A DNA stretch of 64,000 nt, from assembly GCF_007830455.1 (NCBI RefSeq), contig NZ_VLLB01000002.1, positions 186,001 through 250,000 of the forward strand, given 5' to 3'. The notes under the pieces were generated by a model. It was not told the origin of the DNA. It ran no database searches and saw nothing but the letters and a program-made list of their open reading frames with translations. Of this stretch, positions 53,945 to 61,725 are shown piece after piece. Every line of letters starts with the position of its first letter. Position 1 is the stretch's first letter. The stretch comes from Pseudoduganella lurida (GTDB lineage Bacteria; Pseudomonadota; Gammaproteobacteria; Burkholderiales; Burkholderiaceae_D). The translations under genes and the position numbers were made by a program.

Positions 53945-55642
53945 CTACTGGTTCCCGGCCGCGCGCCAGACGTAGGGGCCGATCAGGGTTCCCGTGAAGC
54001 CGCCCGCCTTGCTGGTCGACAGGAAGGTGATGTCGGCGTCGGCCAGCAGCTCGCGCTGCGCGCCGCCTGCCGTGTAGCGGAAGCGCATGCGACCGCCCTC
54101 CGCGATCATCTCCAGGTCGACTGCAGCGCCGGTGACCGGTGCGCTGGCCAGCAGCCGGTCGGCCTGGCCCTTCTGCCGCGCATAGGCCGCCACCACCGTC
54201 TGCCCGTGCACGCGGGTCAGTCCGTAGAACAGGTGCGACGCATCGCTCTGGTACGCCACCAGGCCGGCGCGGTCGCCATCCCGCACCGGCTGGAAGTGCA
54301 GGCTGGTGGCAACGGTGGCGCTGTGGTGCTGTTGCCGGCGCGCGATGAAGGCCGGCGTGCGCGCCAGGTCGCCCAGCTCGCCGGCCGATCGCAGCACCAG
54401 GCCGCCGCCCGCCACGCGGTAGAACGGCTGCGCCGGCGTGCGCACGCCGATCCATTGGGCCGCCAACCGGTTGCCGTCAAATTCATCGATGTAGCTGGTG
54501 TCCCCTGCCGAGGGCAGCTGCGAGCGCGGCCCTTCCGGCAGCGCGGGCTTGCGGGCCGCCAGCGGAATCGGCTTGCCGTCCTCCAGGATCACCGGCCAGT
54601 CATCCTTCCAGGTGACGGGCAGCAGGAAGGTCTCGCGGCCGATGTTGTACAGGTCGCCCTCGTAGGGCCGCGTGGCCAGGAACGTGGCCCACCACTGCCC
54701 GTCCCGGGTTTCGACGAGCTTTGCGTGTCCCGCCGACGTGACGGCATCGGGACGGTCGGCGCGCAGATTGCGCTGGCTGAGGATGGGATTGTGCCGGTAC
54801 GGTTCGAACGGCCCGCGCACGCTGGTCGAACGGAAGATCACCTCGGAGTGCCTGTCGCCGGTGCCGCCTTCCGCGGCCATCAGGTAGTAGTACCTGCCGC
54901 GCCTGAAGACATGCGGCCCTTCGATCCAGATCGGCTTCGTCGCCAGGTCGACGCCGCCATTGACGAGCAGCGTGCGCGGACCGACGACCTGCATGGCCTT
55001 CGGATCGAACTCCTGCAGCCAGATGGCGCGGTGGCCATCGTAGCGGGGCGTTTCGGCCGGCGCGTCGTTGTGGACGATGTAGGCCTTGCCATCGCTGTCC
55101 CAGAAGATCGACGGATCGATGCCGCCGAAGGCCAGCTTGTGCGGTTCGGACCACGGCCCGGCCGGATCGGTGGCCGTCAGCACCGCATTGCCACCGCAGT
55201 CCACGCAGGTCGTCACGACATAGAACAGGCCGTCGCGGTACGAGATGTCCGGCGCGTAGATGCCGCGCGACGAACCGATGCCCTGGAAGCTGAACTGGGA
55301 CGGGCGGTCGAGTACATTGGCGATCTGCTGCCAGTTCACCAGGTCGCGCGAGCGGAACAGCGGCAGGCCGGGGAAGTTGGTGAACGAGGAGTTGATCAGG
55401 TAGTAGTCGTCGCCCACGCGCGCGACGGACGGGTCGGGATAGTAGCCGGGCAGGATCGGGTTGCGGTATTCCCCCGGCCCGGCCTGCACGGCGTCCTGCG
55501 AGCGGCCGGTGTACGAGAAACGCTCGAAGCGGGCGGCGCCATCGTTGCCTTCGCCTGGAATGCCCGGGCTGGCGCAGGCAGCCAGGGCCGCCGCAATGAC
55601 GATGGCCAGCGGCGCGCGCCGCAGTACGGTGCCGGCCCTCAT
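53945..55642 (-). CDS. Outer-membrane-type lipoprotein GH43 xylosidase/arabinofuranosidase with C-terminal sandwich domain
   Basis: 565 residues from the ATG at 55640-55642, overlapping the GH10 stop (ATGA). The lipoprotein signal AIVIAAALAAC gives an acylated cysteine at 23. GH43 propeller: base D70 (GYYPDPSVAR), D176 (GGIDPSIFW), acid E241 (IWIEGPHVF). From about 385 a concanavalin-like beta-sandwich follows, typical of GH43 xylosidases. It is membrane-tethered, unlike the other two GH43 enzymes of the island, and coexpressed with the GH10 xylanase, so it probably trims oligosaccharides in the periplasm or at the surface. Confidence 0.9.
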   Translation of the reverse strand: MRAGTVLRRAPLAIVIAAALAACASPGIPGEGNDGAARFERFSYTGRSQDAVQAGPGEYRNPILPGYYPDPSVARVGDDYYLINSSFTNFPGLPLFRSRDLVNWQQIANVLDRPSQFSFQGIGSSRGIYAPDISYRDGLFYVVTTCVDCGGNAVLTATDPAGPWSEPHKLAFGGIDPSIFWDSDGKAYIVHNDAPAETPRYDGHRAIWLQEFDPKAMQVVGPRTLLVNGGVDLATKPIWIEGPHVFRRGRYYYLMAAEGGTGDRHSEVIFRSTSVRGPFEPYRHNPILSQRNLRADRPDAVTSAGHAKLVETRDGQWWATFLATRPYEGDLYNIGRETFLLPVTWKDDWPVILEDGKPIPLAARKPALPEGPRSQLPSAGDTSYIDEFDGNRLAAQWIGVRTPAQPFYRVAGGGLVLRSAGELGDLARTPAFIARRQQHHSATVATSLHFQPVRDGDRAGLVAYQSDASHLFYGLTRVHGQTVVAAYARQKGQADRLLASAPVTGAAVDLEMIAEGGRMRFRYTAGGAQRELLADADITFLSTSKAGGFTGTLIGPYVWRAAGNQ

Positions 55643-56844
55643 GCCGTCCTCTGCGGCATGCCGCGCAGGGCTGCGGCGATCGCATCGCGCAGCGGCTTGG
55701 GACGCAGCTGCGCGTCGTAGGGACAGGGCCGCGACGGCAAGCCGTCCGGCCGCTTCGCCTCGGCCCAGGTCTGCAGCCAGCTGACATCGTCGGACAGGCC
55801 CCAGGTGAGGAAATCGCGGCAGCGCGGATAGCTCAGGGTCAGGTCGAGGAAATCGCGCGCGACGGCCGCCACCGTGGCATCGCGCGTGGTGATATCGGCC
55901 GGCAGCGTGCGGTCGCTCACGTCGAATTCCGTGATCAGGAGGTCCAGGTCCATGGCGGTGACCTCGTCGAGGAACCTGCGCCAGTCGTCCAGCCCCTTGC
56001 GCCGCGCGGACGCTGCGGCGGTGGCGCCCCACGAGCCGATGTGGCTCTGCAGGCCCAGCGCGCCGATCGGCGTGCCGGCCTTCTGCAGCGCTTCGAGCAG
56101 CCGCAGCACGCCATCGCGGTGTCTGGCGTTGTCCGCCGCCGGGCCCATGAAGTCGTTGTAGACCAGCTGCGCATGGGGCGCATGCTGGCGCGCCAGCCGG
56201 AACGCCACGTCGATCTGTTCGACCGCGCCCAGCTTCCCGTTCAGCACATTGCGGCGCAGCGTGCCGGTGGGCGGATCCACCGCTTCGTTCACCACGTCGT
56301 AGCTGTAGATGTCGCGGCCGAAATGGCCGCAGACGGCGGCGATGTGTTCCGTCATCAGCCGCTCCGCCTCGCGCGCCGGCTGGGTGCCGAAGTCGTGCTG
56401 GTTCACCCAGTCCGGCAGCCATTTCGCTTCCTGCCACACCAGCGTGTGGCCGCGCACCAGCATGCGGTTTTCCTTTGCCCACGCGACCAGGCGGTCGGCG
56501 GCGGCGAAGTCGTGCGCGCCCGGCCTGGGTTGCGTGGCCTGCCACTTCATTTCGTTCTCGGCCACCAGCACGCCGCATTCCCGCGCCATCAGCGCGCGCT
56601 GGCGCGGGTCGTTGAAGTGGGTCCTGCCCGATTTGTCGTTGCGGATGCCGATGGCATTGCCGAACCGTAGACCCTTGCGGACGGCGATGTCCTTCAGCGG
56701 TTCGCTGTACGGGGGTGCATTCTTGTTCGGTGCCTGCTTGTTCTGTGCTTCCTTGCTCTGCGCGGCGGCGGCAAAGGCCGCCGGTGCCAGCAGCGCCGAT
56801 GCGGCGGTGCCGAGCAGCTGCAGTGAGTCGCGGCGTGTCGTCAC
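55639..56844 (-). CDS. GH10 endo-beta-1,4-xylanase
   Basis: 401 residues from the GTG at 56842-56844 (GGAGA four bases before it). This start gives a Tat-like signal TTRRDSLQLLGTAASALLA and a short Lys/Asn/Gln linker. The GH10 barrel has acid/base E187 (DVVNEAVD) and nucleophile E306 (LLITEFDVSD), with the other family blocks GNAIGIRND, VAENEMKWQATQPRPG and VRGHTLVWQ. It cuts the xylan backbone to oligosaccharides. First gene of GH10-GH43, 100 bases after the TonB receptor with a terminator between them. Confidence 0.94.
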   Translation of the reverse strand: MTTRRDSLQLLGTAASALLAPAAFAAAAQSKEAQNKQAPNKNAPPYSEPLKDIAVRKGLRFGNAIGIRNDKSGRTHFNDPRQRALMARECGVLVAENEMKWQATQPRPGAHDFAAADRLVAWAKENRMLVRGHTLVWQEAKWLPDWVNQHDFGTQPAREAERLMTEHIAAVCGHFGRDIYSYDVVNEAVDPPTGTLRRNVLNGKLGAVEQIDVAFRLARQHAPHAQLVYNDFMGPAADNARHRDGVLRLLEALQKAGTPIGALGLQSHIGSWGATAAASARRKGLDDWRRFLDEVTAMDLDLLITEFDVSDRTLPADITTRDATVAAVARDFLDLTLSYPRCRDFLTWGLSDDVSWLQTWAEAKRPDGLPSRPCPYDAQLRPKPLRDAIAAALRGMPQRTA

Positions 56845-56887
56845 GGTGTCTCCTGTCGAATGTCGCTGGTCGATGGTGCGGCCAACG

Positions 56888-56916
56888 AAAAACGGGCGTG
56901 CGCATGGCACGCCCGT
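56888..56916 (-). terminator. Rho-independent terminator after the TonB receptor, before GH10
   Basis: Perfect ten-base arms (56892-56901 and 56907-56916; ACGGGCGTGC) around a five-base loop, followed on the minus strand by a run of five T (56892 down to 56888). It lies 29 bases after the receptor stop and 44 bases before the GH10 start codon. Confidence 0.85.
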
Positions 56917-56944
56917 GGCGGGGTACTGCGGCCGGTCGGCTACA

Positions 56945-59900
56945 TCAGAACTTCATGCGCAGGCCGAGGGCGAAGGTGCGGCCCGGATCGTACTGCGACA
57001 TGGTGGCATTGGCGAACTGGAAGTAGCCGCTGCGCTTGGCCTTGTTGATGTTGACCACGTCGAACGTGAGCATCGGCAGGCCTTCGCGGTCGAAGATCTG
57101 GTCCAGCTCGAAGCTGGACGAGAAGTCCCACTGCTTGTAGTCGCGGCCGAACAGCGCCGCGGCCGTGATGCCGCTCTGGTTGGCGTTGGCCACCTGGCTG
57201 CCCTGCGAATAAGTATGCGAGACCCGTGCCATGTAGCCATGGTTCTCGTAGTAGAAGCCGAAGTTGTTGGTCTTCTTCGGCACGCCCAGCGCGATGAAGC
57301 CGTTGCTGCCCTCGCCGCTGGCCTTCTGGTTGATCAGCGTGAGCGTTTCGTTGAAGCCGAAACCGCGCCATGGCAGGAACTTGTCCAGCGGCTGGACCCA
57401 GCCCACTTCCAGGCCGCGGATGCGCAGGATGCCGTCGGCATTGCGTGGCCGCGTCATGACGACGGTGGCATTGGCCGGGCCGCCGCGCGAATCGATCGCC
57501 TGCTGCTGGGCCGGGATCAGCGTGCCGTAGTTGATGCCATACGCGGCCAGGTCGGAGAACGGCAGCGTGATGTTCTCGTTGACCGTGAAGCCGTTGACGC
57601 GCTTCTGGAACACCGTGAACGACAGGTAGCCCTCGCGGCCCGTGTACCAGTCCAGGCCCAGGTCGATATTGTCCGACAGGTAGGGCTTCAGGTCCGAATT
57701 GCCGATCGTGCCCGTGTCCGCCGACACGCCCGAGAAGTTGATGCCGGGGCGCAGCGAGTCCGGATTCACGCGCGTCATGCTGCGCGAGGCGGCGGCGCGG
57801 AACACGAAGTCCTTCGTCAGGTCCAGTGCCATGGTGGCCGAGGGCAGCGTGTTGGTGTAGTCCGAATTGCGGTACACCCACTCGCTGATGTTCGGGTACT
57901 TGCTGCCATTGAGCGGCAGGCTGGCATTGCGCGGATCGGAGATCGAGTTCAGCGCGCCCACCAGCTGTTCGGTACGGATGTAGCGCACGCCGGCATTCCA
58001 GCGCAGCATGTGGCCGGCCGGCTGCAGTTCGCCGTTCGCTTCCAGGTACACCGCCTTGGCCTTCTCGCGGATGTAGCCGGCGCTGGCGCCGGTCGACGAG
58101 GCGCCCGAATCCGGTGCCGACGCCACGTACTTGTCGTACTGCGAATCGGTGCGGAAGCGGTCCCAGTCCAGCGCCACGCGGCCGTAAGGGCCCGGCACCA
58201 GGTAGTTCTGCAGATTGGCGTTGGTGATCAGCGAACCGCCGTAGGTCAGCGGCGCCGTCTGGCCGGCCGTGTAGCCGGTGCCGTAGCCCGGGTACAGTGC
58301 AGCGGCGCTGGCGCCCGGCGTGCTGGCGCCATCGCATGGCGGCGCGCCGTTCGGGCCCTGCAGGAACACGCTCGGATTGTTGCCGCACACGGCAGCCTGC
58401 CAGGCAGCGGAGTTGTCCTGCGCGCGGATGCGGCGGTTGATGTCGTCCCACGCGAAGCCGCCCTTGATGGTCAGCTTCTTGTCGCCCCACGCCAGGTTGG
58501 TGTGGAAGCCCTTCGTTTCCGTTTCGCGCAGCTCGTTCTGGATGTTAACGCGGCCGCCCACCCACTGGTAGCTGGCGGGATTGTTCAGGTCCAGGTTCGA
58601 CACGATGGACGGCACGCCGCCATCGTTGCTGTAGGTGATGGTGTTGCCGCTGTTCGGTGCCGTGATCGGCATGATGGTCGGCGCCTCGTGCGAGAAGCGG
58701 CTGCGGTTCCAGTTGGCCGCCGCATCGAGCGTGAGCTTCGGCGTGATCTTCCATTCCGCACCCGGGTTGATGCCCAGCAGGTCGACCTTGTCGCGGCGCG
58801 GGCCGAACTCGATGAAGTTCAGCGCGTTGGCGAAGGTACCGCCCGTGACCACGCAGCCGGCCGCGCAGTCGCTGCGGTCGACCGTCATGTTCAGCGGGAT
58901 CGACGCATTGTTCCGCACCGCCCACGTGTAGGCGTTGCGCTGCATGTCGTCGTCCTTCTTGCTGTACATGGTGTCCAGGTAGAAGTGCAGCTCGTCGGTC
59001 GGACGGTACTCGGCCGCGAACACGGCGGAGATCTTGTCGCGCTGGCCGTAGTACTCCATCGTGCGGCCCAGGCGTGGCACGATGGCGTTGTCGATCTGGT
59101 CGATCGTCAGGCCCGGATTGTGCGAGAGCAGGAAGGCCTGGTTGATCGCGGTACCGGCCACCAGGCCGTTGCCCGCGTTGACGGGCACGGTGGCGGGGAT
59201 GGTCCAGTTGCCGCCACCCGTGTTGTTGCGCGTGGCGGACGAGCTTTGCGCCGCAGTCAGGTTCGGGTTGGTCCAGCCCACCGTTTCGAAGCCGCTGGTG
59301 CGGGCTTCCTGGCGCGAGAACGAGATGCCACCCAGCAGGCCGAACTTGCCGTCCCAGGTATTGCTGGCCACGACATTGCCGCGGAAGCCGGCCTTGTCGG
59401 CGATCTGCTGCTTGGTGCCGGTGAGGCCCATCGACAGCTGGCGGCCTTCCTTGTCGAACGGCCGCGCGCTGCGCAGGTTCACGACGCCGGCGGCGCCACC
59501 CTCGATCTGGTCCGCCGTCGGGCTCTTGCTGACGGTGAGCTTGGTGAACAGGTCGGTCGGCAGCAGGTCGAGGTCGACCTCGCGGTTGGTGCTGGCACCG
59601 TCGATCGGGCCGGAGGACGCCACGGCGATCGGCGCGTTGTTCAGCAGGATCTTGGTGAACGAGGAACCGAGGCCGCGGATCTGGATCGTCATGCCCTCGC
59701 CCGTCACGTCGCGGGCCACCTGCACGCCCGGCACGCGGCTGAGCGATTCGGCGATGTTCTTGTCCGGGAATTTGCCGAAGTCCTCGGCATTGATGGAATC
59801 CTGGAAGCCCACGGCTTCCTTCTTGTCGCGTGCGGAAGACAGCAGGCTGTTGCGGTAGCCGGTGACCTTGATGGCCACGACTTCGCCGTTGCCGGCGGTG

Positions 59901-60061
59901 GCGGTGGCGGTGGCGGCGGCAGGGGCTTCCTGCGTGGCGGCAGGCGTCGTGGTGGTTGCGGGCGCGGTGGTGGTGTCCTGCGCATAGGCCTGGGCGATCA
60001 GGCTGGCCATGGCGGTCAGGCCCAGCGCGACGCGCCGGCCGGCGGTCGAGGGATGTTTCAT
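56945..60061 (-). CDS. TonB-dependent receptor for xylan oligosaccharides (large CUT-type receptor)
   Basis: 1038 residues from the ATG at 60059-60061 (GAGACAACC before it). The signal peptide ends at AQAYAQ and is followed by a Thr/Ala/Pro low-complexity stretch of about 35 residues. The plug holds DSINAEDFGKFPDKNIAESL, RVPGVQVARD and IRGLGSSFTKILLN, the block shared by large carbohydrate receptors of Xanthomonas and Caulobacter. The barrel ends FALGLRMKF with terminal phenylalanine. It imports glucuronoxylan-derived oligosaccharides by inference from the island. Divergent from ExuT-GH43. Confidence 0.92.
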   Translation of the reverse strand: MKHPSTAGRRVALGLTAMASLIAQAYAQDTTTAPATTTTPAATQEAPAAATATATAGNGEVVAIKVTGYRNSLLSSARDKKEAVGFQDSINAEDFGKFPDKNIAESLSRVPGVQVARDVTGEGMTIQIRGLGSSFTKILLNNAPIAVASSGPIDGASTNREVDLDLLPTDLFTKLTVSKSPTADQIEGGAAGVVNLRSARPFDKEGRQLSMGLTGTKQQIADKAGFRGNVVASNTWDGKFGLLGGISFSRQEARTSGFETVGWTNPNLTAAQSSSATRNNTGGGNWTIPATVPVNAGNGLVAGTAINQAFLLSHNPGLTIDQIDNAIVPRLGRTMEYYGQRDKISAVFAAEYRPTDELHFYLDTMYSKKDDDMQRNAYTWAVRNNASIPLNMTVDRSDCAAGCVVTGGTFANALNFIEFGPRRDKVDLLGINPGAEWKITPKLTLDAAANWNRSRFSHEAPTIMPITAPNSGNTITYSNDGGVPSIVSNLDLNNPASYQWVGGRVNIQNELRETETKGFHTNLAWGDKKLTIKGGFAWDDINRRIRAQDNSAAWQAAVCGNNPSVFLQGPNGAPPCDGASTPGASAAALYPGYGTGYTAGQTAPLTYGGSLITNANLQNYLVPGPYGRVALDWDRFRTDSQYDKYVASAPDSGASSTGASAGYIREKAKAVYLEANGELQPAGHMLRWNAGVRYIRTEQLVGALNSISDPRNASLPLNGSKYPNISEWVYRNSDYTNTLPSATMALDLTKDFVFRAAASRSMTRVNPDSLRPGINFSGVSADTGTIGNSDLKPYLSDNIDLGLDWYTGREGYLSFTVFQKRVNGFTVNENITLPFSDLAAYGINYGTLIPAQQQAIDSRGGPANATVVMTRPRNADGILRIRGLEVGWVQPLDKFLPWRGFGFNETLTLINQKASGEGSNGFIALGVPKKTNNFGFYYENHGYMARVSHTYSQGSQVANANQSGITAAALFGRDYKQWDFSSSFELDQIFDREGLPMLTFDVVNINKAKRSGYFQFANATMSQYDPGRTFALGLRMKF

Positions 60062-60127
60062 GGTTGTCTCCTGTTTTTTATCAGCGTCGCTTTGCGCCAT
60101 GTTGCTTTTTTCGGCGCAACGAAATCG

Positions 60128-60156
60128 AGTCTAGAAGCGGCCCGGAACAAAGTCAA
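60128..60156 (-). promoter_or_regulatory. Predicted sigma-70 promoter of the TonB receptor
   Basis: On the minus strand TTGACT (60156-60151), 17 bases, then TAGACT (60133-60128). The transcript would start near 60121 and leave a leader of about 60 bases. Confidence 0.6.
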
Positions 60157-60173
60157 CATCTTTTATCACTCTT

Positions 60174-60188
60174 TGTTGTACGCTAACA
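60174..60188 (-). promoter_or_regulatory. Xyl-box-like palindrome upstream of the TonB receptor promoter
   Basis: TGTTGTACGCTAACA (plus strand) has TGTT/AACA arms and shares CGCTAACA with the xyl-box. It ends 18 bases upstream of the receptor -35, a position fitting either loop-type repression or activation. Confidence 0.45.
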
Positions 60189-60320
60189 TTCTGGCCGGAC
60201 CGGGAATGGCGTCCAGGCGCCGTTCGCGAAAAGGGGAATCGATAGAGGACCATCGCATGGGCTCCGCCAGTGGTTACAGCGCCATGATTGTGTGCTAGTG
60301 TTACGGCATTACCACAAAAA

Positions 60321-60334
60321 TGATTGCGTTATCA
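60321..60334 (+). promoter_or_regulatory. Xyl-box-like operator overlapping a -10 before the ExuT-GH43 operon
   Basis: TGATTGCGTTATCA is a TGAT/ATCA palindrome that contains the -10-like TATCAT (60330-60335). It has the same layout as the GH67 promoter (TTGCGYTATCAT). It overlaps the first possible start codon of the transporter, which raises doubt about that start. Confidence 0.5.
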
Positions 60335-61725
60335 TGGAGACACGCAGCAGCAGCAAGGTGGACGCCGACAGAGCGTCGGCCGGGATGGGTGACGGCAGCG
60401 CGCCCCTACCGGGCATCGGCACGCCGGGCAATCCGGCCAGCGGGCCACGGTCGGCCTTCCGCAAGATCCGGGGCCTGCGCTGGTACATGATCGGCCTGAT
60501 CATGCTGGGCGCGGTGATCAACTACCTCACCCGCAGTTCGCTGGCCGTGGCGGCACCCACGCTGCTCACGGAACTGCACATCACCACCCAGGAATACTCG
60601 TACATCACGGCCGCCTTCCAGGGCGCGATCATGCTGCAGCCCGTGTGCGGCTACGTGCTGGACGTGATCGGCCTGAAGTACGGCTTCGCCCTGTTCGCCG
60701 CTGCCTGGTCGGTGATCTGCATGGCGCACGGCTTCGCCACGAACTGGCAGATGCTGGCGGTGCTGCGCGGGATGCTGGGCCTGGCCGAAGGGTCCGCCAA
60801 CCCGGCCGGCATGAAGGCCGTCTCCGAATGGTTTCCCGCCAGGGAGCGGGGCCTGGCCGGCGGCGTGTTCAATATCGGCGCCTCGTTCGGCTCGATGCTG
60901 GCGCCGCCGCTGGTCGTGTGGGCGATCCTGCACTACAACTGGCAGTCCGCGTTCGTCATCACCGGCGCGCTCGGCCTCGTGTGGGTTGCCGCCTGGCTGC
61001 TGCTGTACGACGCCCCGGCGCGCCACCGCCGCCTGTCCGCCGCCGAAGCGGCCCATATCGCCGCAGGCCAGGAACACCATCTGGAGGGCGATGGCAAGCG
61101 GCCGTCGATCCGCAGCATCCTGGCGCGCCGCAATTTCTGGGGCATCGCCCTGCCCCGCTTCCTCGCCGATCCGGCCTGGGGCACGCTGGCGTTCTGGGTG
61201 CCCCTGTACCTGACCACGGTGCGCCATTTCGACCTGGCGCAGATCGCCATGTTTGCCTGGCTGCCCTTCCTCGCTGCCGACCTGGGCTGCCTGTTCGGGC
61301 CGATGGTGGTGCTGGCGCTGCAGAAGCGCGGCGTCCGCCTGATCAATGCCCGCCGCGGCGCGTTCACGCTGGGCGCCTGCATGATGATGGGCGTGGCCTT
61401 CGTGGGCTTCGTCGACAGCCCGTATGCTGCCATCGCGCTGCTCAGCCTGGCCGGCTTCGCGCACCAGACGCTGTCCGTCACCGTCATTACGATGTCCTCC
61501 GATCTCTTCAAGCGCAACGAGGTGGCCACCGTGGCCGGCCTGTGCGGCACCTTCGGCAATTTCGGCCTGCTGCTGTTCTCGCTGCTGATCGGCGGCCTGA
61601 TGGCGACGGTCGGCTACACGCCGTTCTTCGTCACGCTGGCCGTGCTCGATCTCGTCGCGGCCGTGCTGCTGTGGGGCCTCGTGCGCGAAGAAGCACCGCC
61701 TGTCCTCCCTATCGAAACGAAATGA
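60334..61725 (+). CDS. Hexuronate transporter-like MFS protein (ExuT/ACS family)
   Basis: 463 residues from the ATG at 60334. If the TATCAT at 60330-60335 is the -10, the true start must be later, most likely the ATG at 60385 (446 residues); neither has a clear ribosome site. Twelve helices. Family features: RGLRWYMIGLIMLGAVINYL, LRGMLGLAEGSANPAGMKAV, EWFPARERGLAGGVFNIGAS, as in the anion:cation symporters for glucuronate and galacturonate. It would import (methyl)glucuronic acid released by GH67/GH115. The stop overlaps the GH43 start (ATGA). Confidence 0.85.
   Translation: METRSSSKVDADRASAGMGDGSAPLPGIGTPGNPASGPRSAFRKIRGLRWYMIGLIMLGAVINYLTRSSLAVAAPTLLTELHITTQEYSYITAAFQGAIMLQPVCGYVLDVIGLKYGFALFAAAWSVICMAHGFATNWQMLAVLRGMLGLAEGSANPAGMKAVSEWFPARERGLAGGVFNIGASFGSMLAPPLVVWAILHYNWQSAFVITGALGLVWVAAWLLLYDAPARHRRLSAAEAAHIAAGQEHHLEGDGKRPSIRSILARRNFWGIALPRFLADPAWGTLAFWVPLYLTTVRHFDLAQIAMFAWLPFLAADLGCLFGPMVVLALQKRGVRLINARRGAFTLGACMMMGVAFVGFVDSPYAAIALLSLAGFAHQTLSVTVITMSSDLFKRNEVATVAGLCGTFGNFGLLLFSLLIGGLMATVGYTPFFVTLAVLDLVAAVLLWGLVREEAPPVLPIETK

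Noticed and set aside
55643..56905. Single 986-residue frame joining sequence antisense of GH10 region to GH43
   Set aside because: The part before 55642 is the GH10 gene in a different frame. The GH43 lipoprotein signal starts at 55642 with an ATGA overlap, so these are two genes, not a fusion.
60645..61721. Upstream extension of the GH43 frame (905 residues)
   Set aside because: It runs through the ExuT-like transporter in another frame; the xylosidase opening starts exactly at the ATG at 61722.
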